In this document: positions 21,464 to 29,774 of the stretch, piece after piece | How positions within the stretch are numbered: the first letter of the stretch is position 1 | Layout: each line of letters opens with the position of its first letter | Assembly: GCA_964627195.1 (NCBI GenBank) | Contig: CAZVJU010000007.1 | Span: 1 to 44,324, forward strand | Reading direction: 5' to 3' | Length of the DNA: 44,324 nucleotides | DNA from: CAZVJU01 sp964627195 | Lineage (GTDB): Bacteria > Patescibacteriota > Microgenomatia > UBA8517 | Notes under the pieces: model-generated | Told to the model about the DNA's origin: nothing | Database searches by the model: none | The model's input: the letters and a program-made list of their open reading frames with translations, nothing else | Position numbers and translations under genes: made by a program

Positions 21464-23890
21464 ATGAGTGTTAAAGCTATGAACAATGTTAATACAAATA
21501 ACGTTTCGGAGCAAGCATTATCCTTATCTGAGAGATTTTCTTGGAGTATTGTTCCGGTCGGAGTTGATAAGAAGCCATTAGATGAGTGGAAAAAATATCA
21601 AAATCAGAAAGCTGGCAGGGAGCAATTGCAAGAATGGTTTAAAAAGTATCCGGCAGCAAATATCGGAGTAGTAACAGGAAAAATATCTAATTTGGTTGTC
21701 TTAGATATAGATCCAAGGCATGGAGGAAACGAAGACTTATTTGACGAAATTATCACTGTTAAATCTAAAACAGGAGGTGGAGGTTGGCACTACTATTTTA
21801 ATTATAAGGAGGGAATACATAATCAAGCAGGAATAATAAATGGATTGGATGTGAGAGGGGAAGGTGGGTATGTAGTTGTACCTCCTTCTTTACACAAATC
21901 AGGAAACAGGTATAAATGGATTAATAGCCCATTTGATACACCTATAATAGATGTACCTTCAAAAGTTTTAGCAATACTTCAAAACGGGAAGACAGAAAAT
22001 AATCAGTTTTTTAAAAACTGGGATGAAACTGTTCTAAACGGTGTTAATGAAGGTAAAAGAAATGAAAGTGCTGCCTCGGTGGTGGGTAAATTACTCGGTA
22101 AGTATAGTGAAGGTGAATGGGAAAGCGAAGTGTGGCCGTTATTTGAAGGGTGGAATTTGAAAAATAAACCCCCTCTATCGGAGGTAGAATTACGCGCTGT
22201 TTATAACTCTATATCTGATAGGGAGCTAAAAAAAAGAGGCCAAAATTTATCAAACACGCGTTTAATTAACGATTATGAGGTAAACCTGGGAAATTCCTCC
22301 TATATAGAAATCAAAAAAGACGGCTTCAGATTTTTAATAAAACCAAAAAGGTCAAAAATCGAAATTACATTATACAAAGAGGATGAAATTATAAACACTG
22401 ATAGCCTTAACCTGATTTCGAGTAAAGCAAGGACAATTTTCATAAACAATTGTATCCAATTATCTGAAGAGGAAAAGTATGTTTTAACTGGGCACTTGAT
22501 TGCTTTGAATCAAGTTCTAAAGGAAGTAAATGAAGAAATACTAAATAGTATGTATGAGGAGAAGAAGGCTGAAATTACGGATGAGGAAACAGAAGAAGCG
22601 AGAAATTTGCTTTTTTCCCCAACTCTTTTGAACGACATTCTAAAGACAATTAAAAAGACTGGCGTCGCAGGTGAAGAAAAAACAGTACTCACCTATTATT
22701 TGGGTCTTACTTCAAGAATTACTGAAGACCCCCTCTCAATAATAGTTAAAGGAGAGTCTTCCGTTGGTAAATCGTATGGTGTGAGCCAAGTTCTTAGATT
22801 ATTCCCTCCAGAGGCTTATATTGACATTTCAGATGCGACAGCACAGTCATTCTTTTACGCGCCAAAAGGACATTTTGCACACAAAATAATAGTTGTTTTT
22901 GAAAGGCACGGACAGGAGAAAAGTGAGTATTCAATTAGAACTCTTCAGAGCGAAAAGAAATTAAAAATTCAAGTTACAGTTAAAAATCCTGAAACGGGGC
23001 AATTTGAAACACGCGAGCATGAAGTGGAAGGTCCGAGTGGCTTTATAACTACAACGACTGAAGCAGTTATTCATGCAGAGAATGAAACCAGAAATCTTTC
23101 TTTATACCCCGATGAAAGTATTGATCAGACAAGGAGGACTTTCGAAGTCACTGATTCAAAATATAGAGGTATACCTCCAATATCAAACGAGTTACTTAAT
23201 CCTTGGAGAAACCTACAAAGGGTATTGAAACCTTATGAGGTTTACATTCCTTATGTGGAAGATATCAGGAAGATTTTTCCTGAGAAACCAACAAGAGTCA
23301 GAAGGGATTATGGAAAGCTTCTAGCCTTAATTTCGGTTGTGACGCTACTTCATCAAGAACAGAGAGAGAAAGAAATAATTAATGGAGTGGAATATCTAGT
23401 TTCTACATTGGTGGATTTTTATATTACCAAAGTTTTGATGGAAGACACTTTGAAGAAGACAATTTTTGCCCTACCTCCTAAGAGTGAGCAACTTATAAAC
23501 TCTGCAAAAGAGTTGTTGGAGGAAAATATTGCCATATCGACATTTACGGTCAGAGATTTGGCTAACAGGCTTGATTGGGATTATGATACCGCTAAGAAGT
23601 GGTTTGACCCCGCTTTTCAAAAAGGATACTTTGCACTTGAAGAAGCTCACAAAGGAAGTAAAGCCGCTATTTATAAATTGTCTGACAAAGAAATATCTTC
23701 GTTATCCATCCTCCCGAGGGTAGAAAAACTTTATGAAATCAACCCTGACTGGTTAGGAAATCAAAAGATTTACGACCCTATAGAAGGAAATATTTTAAAT
23801 TTTGAAAAAGAAGATGATTCGGTTGGGAAAAAGATTAGTTCCGATGCCCCGATGGTGAAGGAGAGTGTTCAGAATAGTCTTATTACATAG
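21464..23890 (+). CDS. Prim-Pol primase/helicase of the mobile element
   Basis: 808 aa from ATG 21464 (ATG 21479 is possible; the longer frame back to 21344 lies within the previous gene). The N-terminal 200 residues are an archaeo-eukaryotic Prim-Pol domain: WSIVPVGVDKKPLDEW, NIGVVTGKISNLVVLDIDP, GGGGWHYYF and GLDVRGEGGYVVVPPS. A PriCT-like helical segment follows. The C-terminal half has a P-loop, VKGESSVGKS, with downstream IIVVFERHG and a winged-helix-like segment. It probably primes and unwinds DNA to replicate the element. Confidence 0.85.
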   Translation: MSVKAMNNVNTNNVSEQALSLSERFSWSIVPVGVDKKPLDEWKKYQNQKAGREQLQEWFKKYPAANIGVVTGKISNLVVLDIDPRHGGNEDLFDEIITVKSKTGGGGWHYYFNYKEGIHNQAGIINGLDVRGEGGYVVVPPSLHKSGNRYKWINSPFDTPIIDVPSKVLAILQNGKTENNQFFKNWDETVLNGVNEGKRNESAASVVGKLLGKYSEGEWESEVWPLFEGWNLKNKPPLSEVELRAVYNSISDRELKKRGQNLSNTRLINDYEVNLGNSSYIEIKKDGFRFLIKPKRSKIEITLYKEDEIINTDSLNLISSKARTIFINNCIQLSEEEKYVLTGHLIALNQVLKEVNEEILNSMYEEKKAEITDEETEEARNLLFSPTLLNDILKTIKKTGVAGEEKTVLTYYLGLTSRITEDPLSIIVKGESSVGKSYGVSQVLRLFPPEAYIDISDATAQSFFYAPKGHFAHKIIVVFERHGQEKSEYSIRTLQSEKKLKIQVTVKNPETGQFETREHEVEGPSGFITTTTEAVIHAENETRNLSLYPDESIDQTRRTFEVTDSKYRGIPPISNELLNPWRNLQRVLKPYEVYIPYVEDIRKIFPEKPTRVRRDYGKLLALISVVTLLHQEQREKEIINGVEYLVSTLVDFYITKVLMEDTLKKTIFALPPKSEQLINSAKELLEENIAISTFTVRDLANRLDWDYDTAKKWFDPAFQKGYFALEEAHKGSKAAIYKLSDKEISSLSILPRVEKLYEINPDWLGNQKIYDPIEGNILNFEKEDDSVGKKISSDAPMVKESVQNSLIT

Positions 23891-23925
23891 GTTCCAATAG
23901 CATCGGGACATCGGTAGAAAGATAT

Positions 23926-24186
23926 ATGAAATACAAGCTGGTTCCTATTAAAGAAGCGTTAGAAGTAAAAAATCTAGACAGATTTGAAAATAGCGAGTTG
24001 AGCGATGGGGTTGTTGAGGAGATATTTAGTGTAAAACCTATTTCTATGACTGAACAGGAAAAAAGAATACACGACTTAGTTGATCCTGATGTTCTTGTTT
24101 ACAAAGTAATAAAAGGTAGGATTGAAGTTCTTTTGAAAAGAAATGAACATACGAAGTTTAAATTAGTCAGGTTTGATAAGAATTAA
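23926..24186 (+). CDS. Small protein of unknown function (86 aa)
   Basis: 86 aa with mixed charge, beginning MKYKLVPIKEALEVKNL and ending KFKLVRFDKN. No motif is recognised. It lies between the primase and a Cys-containing small gene. Confidence 0.5.
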   Translation: MKYKLVPIKEALEVKNLDRFENSELSDGVVEEIFSVKPISMTEQEKRIHDLVDPDVLVYKVIKGRIEVLLKRNEHTKFKLVRFDKN

Positions 24187-24207
24187 ATCTAGATGGGGGT
24201 GGAAAAT

Positions 24208-24423
24208 ATGAGTAAAAGAAGTACTGGAAAAGAAAAAATAGGTAAGAATAATCCATGTCGGCATAAAGATATATCTATTTGTGAAAGATCCGATGGCAAA
24301 TTAATAAATGTTTGTATGAATTGCAATTACGAGAGATTTTTGAACAATAAGGAAGAAGACTACTGGAGGGATTTTGTTAAAGGTGAGCAGTATGTGTTTC
24401 TTAAATACCCGTTGCAAAAATAA
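24208..24423 (+). CDS. Small zinc-finger-like protein
   Basis: 71 aa from ATG 24208, which has GGGGGTGG upstream; ATG 24193 is in frame but lies within that ribosome-binding region. NPCRHKDISICERSDG and NVCMNCNYERF supply four Cys and one His suited to a single zinc site. No family is recognised. Confidence 0.55.
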   Translation: MSKRSTGKEKIGKNNPCRHKDISICERSDGKLINVCMNCNYERFLNNKEEDYWRDFVKGEQYVFLKYPLQK

Positions 24424-24477
24424 CAGAATCTCAGATTATATTGTTTTTTTATAGGATATATGTAGAAAACTGTTTTT

Positions 24478-24507
24478 GTTCAATAGATCCGTATTGGTCG
24501 GTTGAAC
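24478..24507 (+). repeat. Nested inverted repeats before the excisionase/recombinase genes
   Basis: GTTCAA (24478-24483) pairs with TTGAAC (24502-24507), and inside it CAATA (24481-24485) with TATTG (24492-24496) around GATCCG. The symmetry, 81 bases upstream of the excisionase start, could be an operator or part of an attachment site. Confidence 0.4.
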
Positions 24508-24587
24508 TTATAACTATAAGACATTAATATTAAATGAATACCTATAGTTATATTAAATTAATTATTTTAAGTTTAGCAAGAGATTAT

Positions 24588-24758
24588 ATGAAAGACGAAT
24601 TTCTGACCATTCGGGAAGTATCAAGATTTTTAAAAATATCGGAAACAACTATAAGAAGTTGGATTAAAAGAGGTAAACTACCGGTTTTAAGATCAGGCAG
24701 AAAAAGTCTTGTAAGAATTAGCGATATAGAAATAAATTTCAGACTACATCTATGTTAG
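24588..24758 (+). CDS. Excisionase-type helix-turn-helix protein
   Basis: 56 aa from ATG 24588; ATG 24534 adds 18 residues (MNTYSYIKLIILSLARDY) that do not belong to the domain. FLTIREVSRFLKISETTIRS, WIKRGKLPVLRSG and the SLVRISDIE wing form the winged HTH (HTH_17) of excisionases and directionality factors. The end overlaps the recombinase start by seven bases, so the two proteins are made together, as expected for recombination control. Confidence 0.75.
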   Translation: MKDEFLTIREVSRFLKISETTIRSWIKRGKLPVLRSGRKSLVRISDIEINFRLHLC

Positions 24759-26428
24759 AAGAAATGTACATTCAACCCAGAAGTTTTATAAACGGGGAAA
24801 ACGTAACTAAAAGGTCAAAGTTTATAGTTGCGATATATATACGCGTTTCCGGTAAAGACCAGGCGAAGAAAGGTAAGGTTAGCTTAGCAATTCAAGAGCG
24901 AGATTTGGTAAAGTTTGCAAATACACAACATTGGAAAATATTTAGTATTTATAAAGACGTTTTGACAGGTTATTTGGATTATGAAAATAGAGAGGCGGGA
25001 AAGCGTCTTTTGGAAGATGCAAGAGAGGGGAAATTTAATTTAGTTTTACTTTGGGATAGTGATAGAAACGGTAGGGACCCTGAAGCTTTGGCCGCAAAGT
25101 TGTTTCGACACTATATGAGAGAAATAGGTGTACAGGTTGTATCACTTGATCAACCCTTGATTTTGAAAGATCCTGAAGAGTACAAATACGACCCTTATGA
25201 CGAAGGGCAAATATTTATGGAAACAATACATGATTTACAAAGTGCTACCACAGTAAGCAAATTCAGACGCAGGAGTATGGAGTCTAAACAGGAAAGAGTT
25301 AAGGATGGAAAGATGATTAATACTCCTCCATATGGTTATAAGTTGGAAGCGGTGTTAGACGACAAAGGACAGCCAGTATTAAAAAACGGGAGAGCAATTC
25401 GTAGAAGGGTTGTAAACGAGGAGGAGAAGTTTATTGTTGTAAGAATTTACAATGAATACGTATTTGAAGGCAAGAGTATGAATGAAATTAGAGACTGTTT
25501 AAATGCAGAAGGTATCCCTGCAAGGAAGGGGGGACATTGGGAGCGGGCAATGGTGGCAAGAATCCTGAAAAATCCTGTTTATTATGGAGCCCTTTTTTAC
25601 AATAGGTATTATCGAAGAAAAACTGCCTTAACAGGAAAAACAAGAATGGGTAAGAACCCGCCTGACAAATGGATAATCGTGCCTCCTGACAGGACGGAAC
25701 ATGAGGCAATTATAGATAAGTCATTATTTGACAAAGCCCAGGAAATTAGAAAAGCAAAGTTGAGATTAGGATCAGTTTCGGTTTATAACGATTTTCTATT
25801 AAGTGGGCTAGTAAGGTGTGGTTATTGTAAAAGTAAAATGTACAGAACTAAGGTTAAGACTTCCTACACAAGACAAAGTGATGGGGTAACAACTAAATCA
25901 CAAAGCAATGGTTATATTTGCGGTAGGTGGCAAAGATTTAAGGATACTCAAAGGAATTATGTTTCGGAGCGGGATTTGAAAAGTGCAGTTTTAAGTGACT
26001 TAAAGAGGCTAAAAAATAACCCGAATGTGCTACAAGGATTTTTAGCTGAAAGCGACAAGAAAGAAATTGATAGTATTTCTGACAGGTTGGAATTTTTGCG
26101 AACTAATTTATCAAGGGTGGATGAAAGATATAATCGCTTAGTGCATCTTTACGAATTTGGGAATTTAAAAATAGAAAAATTTAACGAAGCCACTGATAAG
26201 CTTGAGCATGAAGAAAAGAAAATGAGAGAACAAGTAGCTAAACTTGAAGAAGAAATGAAAAACGAGCGCAAGAGAAATCTGTCGAGGGAAGATTTTAAGA
26301 GAGCTGTTAACAATTTTGAGGAAATATTTACTAAAGGTGATATTAAAGCCCAGAAAGCCTTTTTAAGGTCATTAATTGAGAATGTTGTGGTTAAAGATGG
26401 AGTGATTGAGATTAATTATTCAATTTGA
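24752..26428 (+). CDS. Large serine recombinase
   Basis: 558 aa. A resolvase catalytic domain with the nucleophile Ser in IYIRVSGKDQ and VLLWDSDRNGRDP, a recombinase domain (SMNEIRDCLNAEGIPARKGG, then VARILKNPVYYG), a zinc ribbon (LVRCGYCKSK ... GYICG) and a coiled coil (about 440-525). This order is that of phage and ICE integrases such as phiC31 and TndX. It cuts and joins attP and attB, with the adjacent excisionase-like protein probably setting direction. The catalytic and zinc residues look intact. Confidence 0.92.
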   Translation: MLEEMYIQPRSFINGENVTKRSKFIVAIYIRVSGKDQAKKGKVSLAIQERDLVKFANTQHWKIFSIYKDVLTGYLDYENREAGKRLLEDAREGKFNLVLLWDSDRNGRDPEALAAKLFRHYMREIGVQVVSLDQPLILKDPEEYKYDPYDEGQIFMETIHDLQSATTVSKFRRRSMESKQERVKDGKMINTPPYGYKLEAVLDDKGQPVLKNGRAIRRRVVNEEEKFIVVRIYNEYVFEGKSMNEIRDCLNAEGIPARKGGHWERAMVARILKNPVYYGALFYNRYYRRKTALTGKTRMGKNPPDKWIIVPPDRTEHEAIIDKSLFDKAQEIRKAKLRLGSVSVYNDFLLSGLVRCGYCKSKMYRTKVKTSYTRQSDGVTTKSQSNGYICGRWQRFKDTQRNYVSERDLKSAVLSDLKRLKNNPNVLQGFLAESDKKEIDSISDRLEFLRTNLSRVDERYNRLVHLYEFGNLKIEKFNEATDKLEHEEKKMREQVAKLEEEMKNERKRNLSREDFKRAVNNFEEIFTKGDIKAQKAFLRSLIENVVVKDGVIEINYSI

Positions 26429-26565
26429 AGAAAAAGAAAATAAAAAGAATTTCTTTCAAAAGATTTGTTAAAGAACTTAAACTTCAAGGTGACGTTATGC
26501 AGGCTGGGCTCCTATACCAACATTATCAGTGGTCAGGTCTGTCTTTTAAGGAATGGAATAAATAA
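26425..26565 (+). CDS. Small basic ORF coupled to the recombinase (46 aa)
   Basis: A TTG start (26425) overlaps the recombinase stop (TTGA), and the frame encodes 46 residues: a Lys-rich head, RFVKELKLQGDVMQAGLLYQ, then HYQWSGLSFKEWNK and TAA. Coupled starts of this kind also occur at 4347. No family is recognised. The ribosome-binding site is weak. Confidence 0.4.
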   Translation: MKKKKIKRISFKRFVKELKLQGDVMQAGLLYQHYQWSGLSFKEWNK

Positions 26566-26613
26566 TGCCAGTAAGGTAACTCCATAGAGTTCATTTATCT
26601 CACCTTCATTCAA

Positions 26614-26640
26614 AAGGGTATTCCCCTGCTTGATACCCTT
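26614..26640 (-). terminator. Intrinsic terminator on the minus strand behind the ssb stump
   Basis: AAGGGTAT (26614-26621) and ATACCCTT (26633-26640) form a perfect 8-bp stem around an 11-base loop. On the minus strand the stem starts in the stop codon of the ssb-like tail and runs into a short TTTTG tract. Confidence 0.55.
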
Positions 26641-26689
26641 AGAAAGGTAAGTCTTTTGAGTAAGTGTCTTCGCTTCCTTCCTCTTTTTC
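26639..26689 (-). pseudogene. Stump of an ssb gene (C-terminal acidic tail)
   Basis: On the minus strand, 16 codons read EKEEGSEDTYSKDLPF and stop at TAA, directly followed by a terminator hairpin. An acidic stretch ending in DLPF is the partner-docking tip of single-stranded-DNA-binding protein. Reading back, the frame ends at a stop at 26690-26692, so the rest of the gene is gone. It is short, so the call rests on the tip plus the terminator. Confidence 0.45.
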
Positions 26690-26716
26690 TCATTGTTGGA
26701 ATATAATTGAGGAAGA

Positions 26717-27046
26717 ATGAATTTAGATGATTATAAATATTTGCAAGAGTTTATTATTGCTTTAAATGATGAAATTGCTAAGTTGGAGCAATTTGGTGAG
26801 TCAGAGATAAGGGTATTTAATGGCGAGTTGGTAAAAATTGAGGGTAGCGAGTATATTTACTCTTTTTCAACAGACGAACTAGTAATTATTACAGATGACC
26901 AGCCAATTGAAATCTTTTTTACTGGAAAAAGGTATAAGGGGGCATACATTGGTAAGTCTGGAAATAAAATACTCGTTTCCTGCTCTGAGAACATAGGTGA
27001 GAAAATAGAGTCGGAAAGCTCATTGTTTCTCCCATCTTCCTTCTAA
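26717..27046 (+). CDS. N-terminal piece of the SF1 helicase (frameshifted)
   Basis: 109 aa. MNLDDYKYLQEFIIALNDEI and a beta-rich segment (LVIITDDQPIEIFF, NKILVSCSENIGEKI) match the barrel that precedes the helicase core in large SF1 proteins. The frame stops at TAA 27044-27046, but the minus-one frame is open from 27001 through the helicase, so the two pieces were one gene. TATAAT (26702-26707) lies nine bases before the ATG, with a GAGGAAG ribosome-binding site. Confidence 0.7.
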   Translation: MNLDDYKYLQEFIIALNDEIAKLEQFGESEIRVFNGELVKIEGSEYIYSFSTDELVIITDDQPIEIFFTGKRYKGAYIGKSGNKILVSCSENIGEKIESESSLFLPSSF

Positions 27047-27081
27047 AAGCTCTAATTAGTGTTATAGAACAGCTCCCTAAG

Positions 27082-29766
27082 TTGGAAAATTACAACTTCA
27101 ATTTTCCTCATACAATAATTGGAGAAAAGAGTTTACCACCAGCCTCCTCCACAGAACTAGAAAGCACTATTGAAACAAAGAACCTAAATGAATTTCAGGA
27201 AGAAGCTATTAAAAACGCATTAGGTAGTAAGTTTTCTTTTATCTGGGGTCCTCCTGGAACAGGAAAAACAACTGTAATTGGGAAAATTGTCGAACATTGT
27301 CTTAAAACTAACCAAAGGGTATTAATTACTTCTCATACTAATATTGCCGTAGATACTGCATTGGTGGCGGTACTAGAAAAAGAAAACCAAATTAATAAAG
27401 CGATAGAGGAATATTACGAGGATGGAAAGTTGCTTAGACTTGGTGTCCATCAACTGTCAAAGTTGGAAAAGTTCCCAATGGTATTTGGTGCAAATATTGC
27501 TTCCAAACAGACTGAACAACTTCTTAAAAAACTAACTGAAATTGACGAAGCAGTAGAAAAGTTGAGTTCAACAAATGACAAACTATCTCATACGATAGAT
27601 GAACTACGAGTCTACAAACATATGAGTGAGGAAAGGGCAACTTTGACTTCTGAAATCTCAAATTTACAAAAAGAACATTCTAGCCAAAAAGGAGGTTTAG
27701 AAACACAGATAAAGAACCAAGGTTTAATCCAGCAACAATTAGACAAGGCTCGAAGCAACAACTGGTTAAGTAACCTGATGCAAGGACTCAATGTACAAAG
27801 GTTAATAGATGAATTAAAGGACTTGGAAAACAAAACTAACTCTATTAAAGATGTAATAAATAAGCTCGAAATTGATATCCAAAAGGCAAAAGAAGAACTG
27901 TCAGCTTTGGAAAAAGAATTTATCGATAGACACCCTAACTTTTCAGAAAGCTCATATAATCCAGATGAGTTAATATCTCAATATGAAGAAAACCTCAATA
28001 AAATAGATGGCCTGAAATCTGAAAAACGTTCCATTCAAGAACAAATTGACCAGATAACAAAGCTTTTACTTAATAGGGCAAGTGTTGTGGCTACTACCCT
28101 AACTAAGTGCTATTTGAGGACTGAAATGTTAGCTCAGCAGTTTGACGTTGTAATAGTTGACGAAATATCAATGGCACAGATACCTCACCTTTTTGTGGCA
28201 ATTGGACTTGCGAAGAAAGCGATATTAGTTGGGGATTTTCTACAACTTCCGCCCATTTCCCAAGCAGATACTCAAATGGCCAAAAAGTGGCTTTCCAAAA
28301 ACCTTTATGACTATTTTGAAATCCCCGAAGAATTTTTAGAAAAAGGTACATACAGAGAACAGGTTAAACCGCTTTTCAAACAATACCGTATGCATCCTGA
28401 TATTTCCTACTTAATAAATAATGTGGTTTATAAAGGTCATTTAGAAGACGATGAAGTAACTAAAACTAAACGGGAAAGCCATAAGGATTTTGCTCCATTT
28501 AAGGGTCATATAGCGTTTTTAGATACCCAAGATACTGATAGTTATTGTCGTAAAAAAGAGGGTGGTTCAAGGTATACTCTCAAGACCGCTTTCATTGATT
28601 TATATTTAGCCAGTTTTACAGTTGAGGATTACCTAAGGAATAAACCTGAAAGTGATTTTCAAGACGATGTAGAAATCGTGGGGATTGTTACTCCTTATCG
28701 AGCTCAAGCATCACTTATTGCCAAACTCCTTGCGGGCATTGAAATACAGATTGGTGAAAAAAGCTACGAATTAGGCGAGTTTACTGAGGTTAACACTGTT
28801 CATAAATTTCAGGGTAACCAACGTTCAGTAATTATATTCGACAGCACAGATGACTACCCTATGTTTAAGCCCTCTCAACTTGTGGATGATGATGAGAAAA
28901 ATGGGGATGACGTAAAACTGATTAATGTAGCAGTAACAAGAGCAAAAGATAAGTTTCTTCTACTTGGTAATAAAAGGTTCATTGAGAATAAGCATAGTGA
29001 TACCTCTCTTATTAAGGGTATGGTACCAAGTATTGAAGAAAAGAGTGCAAAGTTGAAATTTGAGGGTTATGTTGAGCAAAAAGACGATGTTGCGTTTGAC
29101 ATTTCCTCTTTTCTTTTTCCAGCCCAAGTAATTGAGTTATTAAACTTCAGCACAAGCTCGTTGCATATTNNNNNNNNNNCAAATAGCTTCTTTTCCAAAG
29201 TTAATACAATAGTTTCTACTCTGCTAGCAAAAGGAGTAAACATTACTATTACTACCCAACTTCCTGACCAGTACAGCGAGGATTATTCAAAGCTAGCCGC
29301 AGATACAATAGGTTTCCTTAAAGAGAAAGGTTTCAGGGTTAACTTACGAACAAAGTTTAGGGACTCGTTTATAATCACAGACCAAGAAAGAGTTCTGTGT
29401 TTCATAGGTGAAAATGAGTCTTTGGGGATACAAGTAAAATCTAGTAAAGGGGCAAAAGAGCTCATTAATCTTTTTAATCTAGAAGATGAGCAGGAAGTAA
29501 CACCTTGCCCAGAGTGTCAGAAAAATGGTAGAGCAGGCATGATAGTTCCCAAGATGAGCAGATACGGGGTGTTTTATAGCTGTTCACTCTGGCCTAAGTG
29601 CAAATATATAGACAAATCTCGTGGTAAAGATACAAAAAAACAATCTCAAGAGGAGCTTGATAAAGATTGTCCTCGTTGTGGTAAAAAGCTAGTAGGAAAA
29701 AGAGGACGTTTTGGAAGTTTCATAGGTTGTTCAGGATACCCAGATTGCAAGTATACAAAGAAATAG
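27082..29766 (+). CDS. SF1 helicase with PLD-like and topoisomerase zinc-ribbon domains
   Basis: 894 aa from a TTG that is merely the first start codon after the frameshift; the frame is open back to 27001. NEFQEEAI and the Walker A WGPPGTGKTT, a coiled coil (about 150-330), the Walker B variant VIVDEISMAQ, GDFLQLPP, YRMHP, GIVTPYRAQ, TVHKFQG and VAVTRAKD define an SF1 (Upf1-like) helicase. A PLD-like domain follows (about 670-800, holding ten N), then two C4 zinc ribbons (CPECQ..., CPRCGK...). This architecture occurs in defence islands, but no partner proves it here. Confidence 0.85.
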   Translation: MENYNFNFPHTIIGEKSLPPASSTELESTIETKNLNEFQEEAIKNALGSKFSFIWGPPGTGKTTVIGKIVEHCLKTNQRVLITSHTNIAVDTALVAVLEKENQINKAIEEYYEDGKLLRLGVHQLSKLEKFPMVFGANIASKQTEQLLKKLTEIDEAVEKLSSTNDKLSHTIDELRVYKHMSEERATLTSEISNLQKEHSSQKGGLETQIKNQGLIQQQLDKARSNNWLSNLMQGLNVQRLIDELKDLENKTNSIKDVINKLEIDIQKAKEELSALEKEFIDRHPNFSESSYNPDELISQYEENLNKIDGLKSEKRSIQEQIDQITKLLLNRASVVATTLTKCYLRTEMLAQQFDVVIVDEISMAQIPHLFVAIGLAKKAILVGDFLQLPPISQADTQMAKKWLSKNLYDYFEIPEEFLEKGTYREQVKPLFKQYRMHPDISYLINNVVYKGHLEDDEVTKTKRESHKDFAPFKGHIAFLDTQDTDSYCRKKEGGSRYTLKTAFIDLYLASFTVEDYLRNKPESDFQDDVEIVGIVTPYRAQASLIAKLLAGIEIQIGEKSYELGEFTEVNTVHKFQGNQRSVIIFDSTDDYPMFKPSQLVDDDEKNGDDVKLINVAVTRAKDKFLLLGNKRFIENKHSDTSLIKGMVPSIEEKSAKLKFEGYVEQKDDVAFDISSFLFPAQVIELLNFSTSSLHIXXXXNSFFSKVNTIVSTLLAKGVNITITTQLPDQYSEDYSKLAADTIGFLKEKGFRVNLRTKFRDSFIITDQERVLCFIGENESLGIQVKSSKGAKELINLFNLEDEQEVTPCPECQKNGRAGMIVPKMSRYGVFYSCSLWPKCKYIDKSRGKDTKKQSQEELDKDCPRCGKKLVGKRGRFGSFIGCSGYPDCKYTKK
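29170..29179. other. Run of ten N (scaffold gap) in the helicase gene
   Basis: Ten unknown bases fall between SSLHI and NSFFSK, where a PLD-like domain would have its first strand and loop. The frame is preserved as written but is not proven. Confidence 0.95.
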
Positions 29767-29774
29767 AATCTTAA

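Larger units (their letters stand above)
15383..26565. mobile_element. Integrative element with serine recombinase (approximate limits)
   Basis: The block from the zinc-ribbon gene to the small ORF behind the recombinase carries a repressor-like Xre protein, many small unknown genes with short overlaps, an OB-fold-like protein, a primase/helicase, an excisionase and a large serine recombinase. These are the functions expected of an integrative plasmid or satellite-like element. I see no capsid, tail or conjugation genes. The exact attachment sites are not found, so the limits are set by gene content only. Confidence 0.6.

Noticed and set aside
26580..26691. Arg-rich minus-strand ORF before the helicase
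   Set aside because: A short RKRGRKRR frame overlaps the better-supported ssb-tail frame and has no ribosome-binding site.
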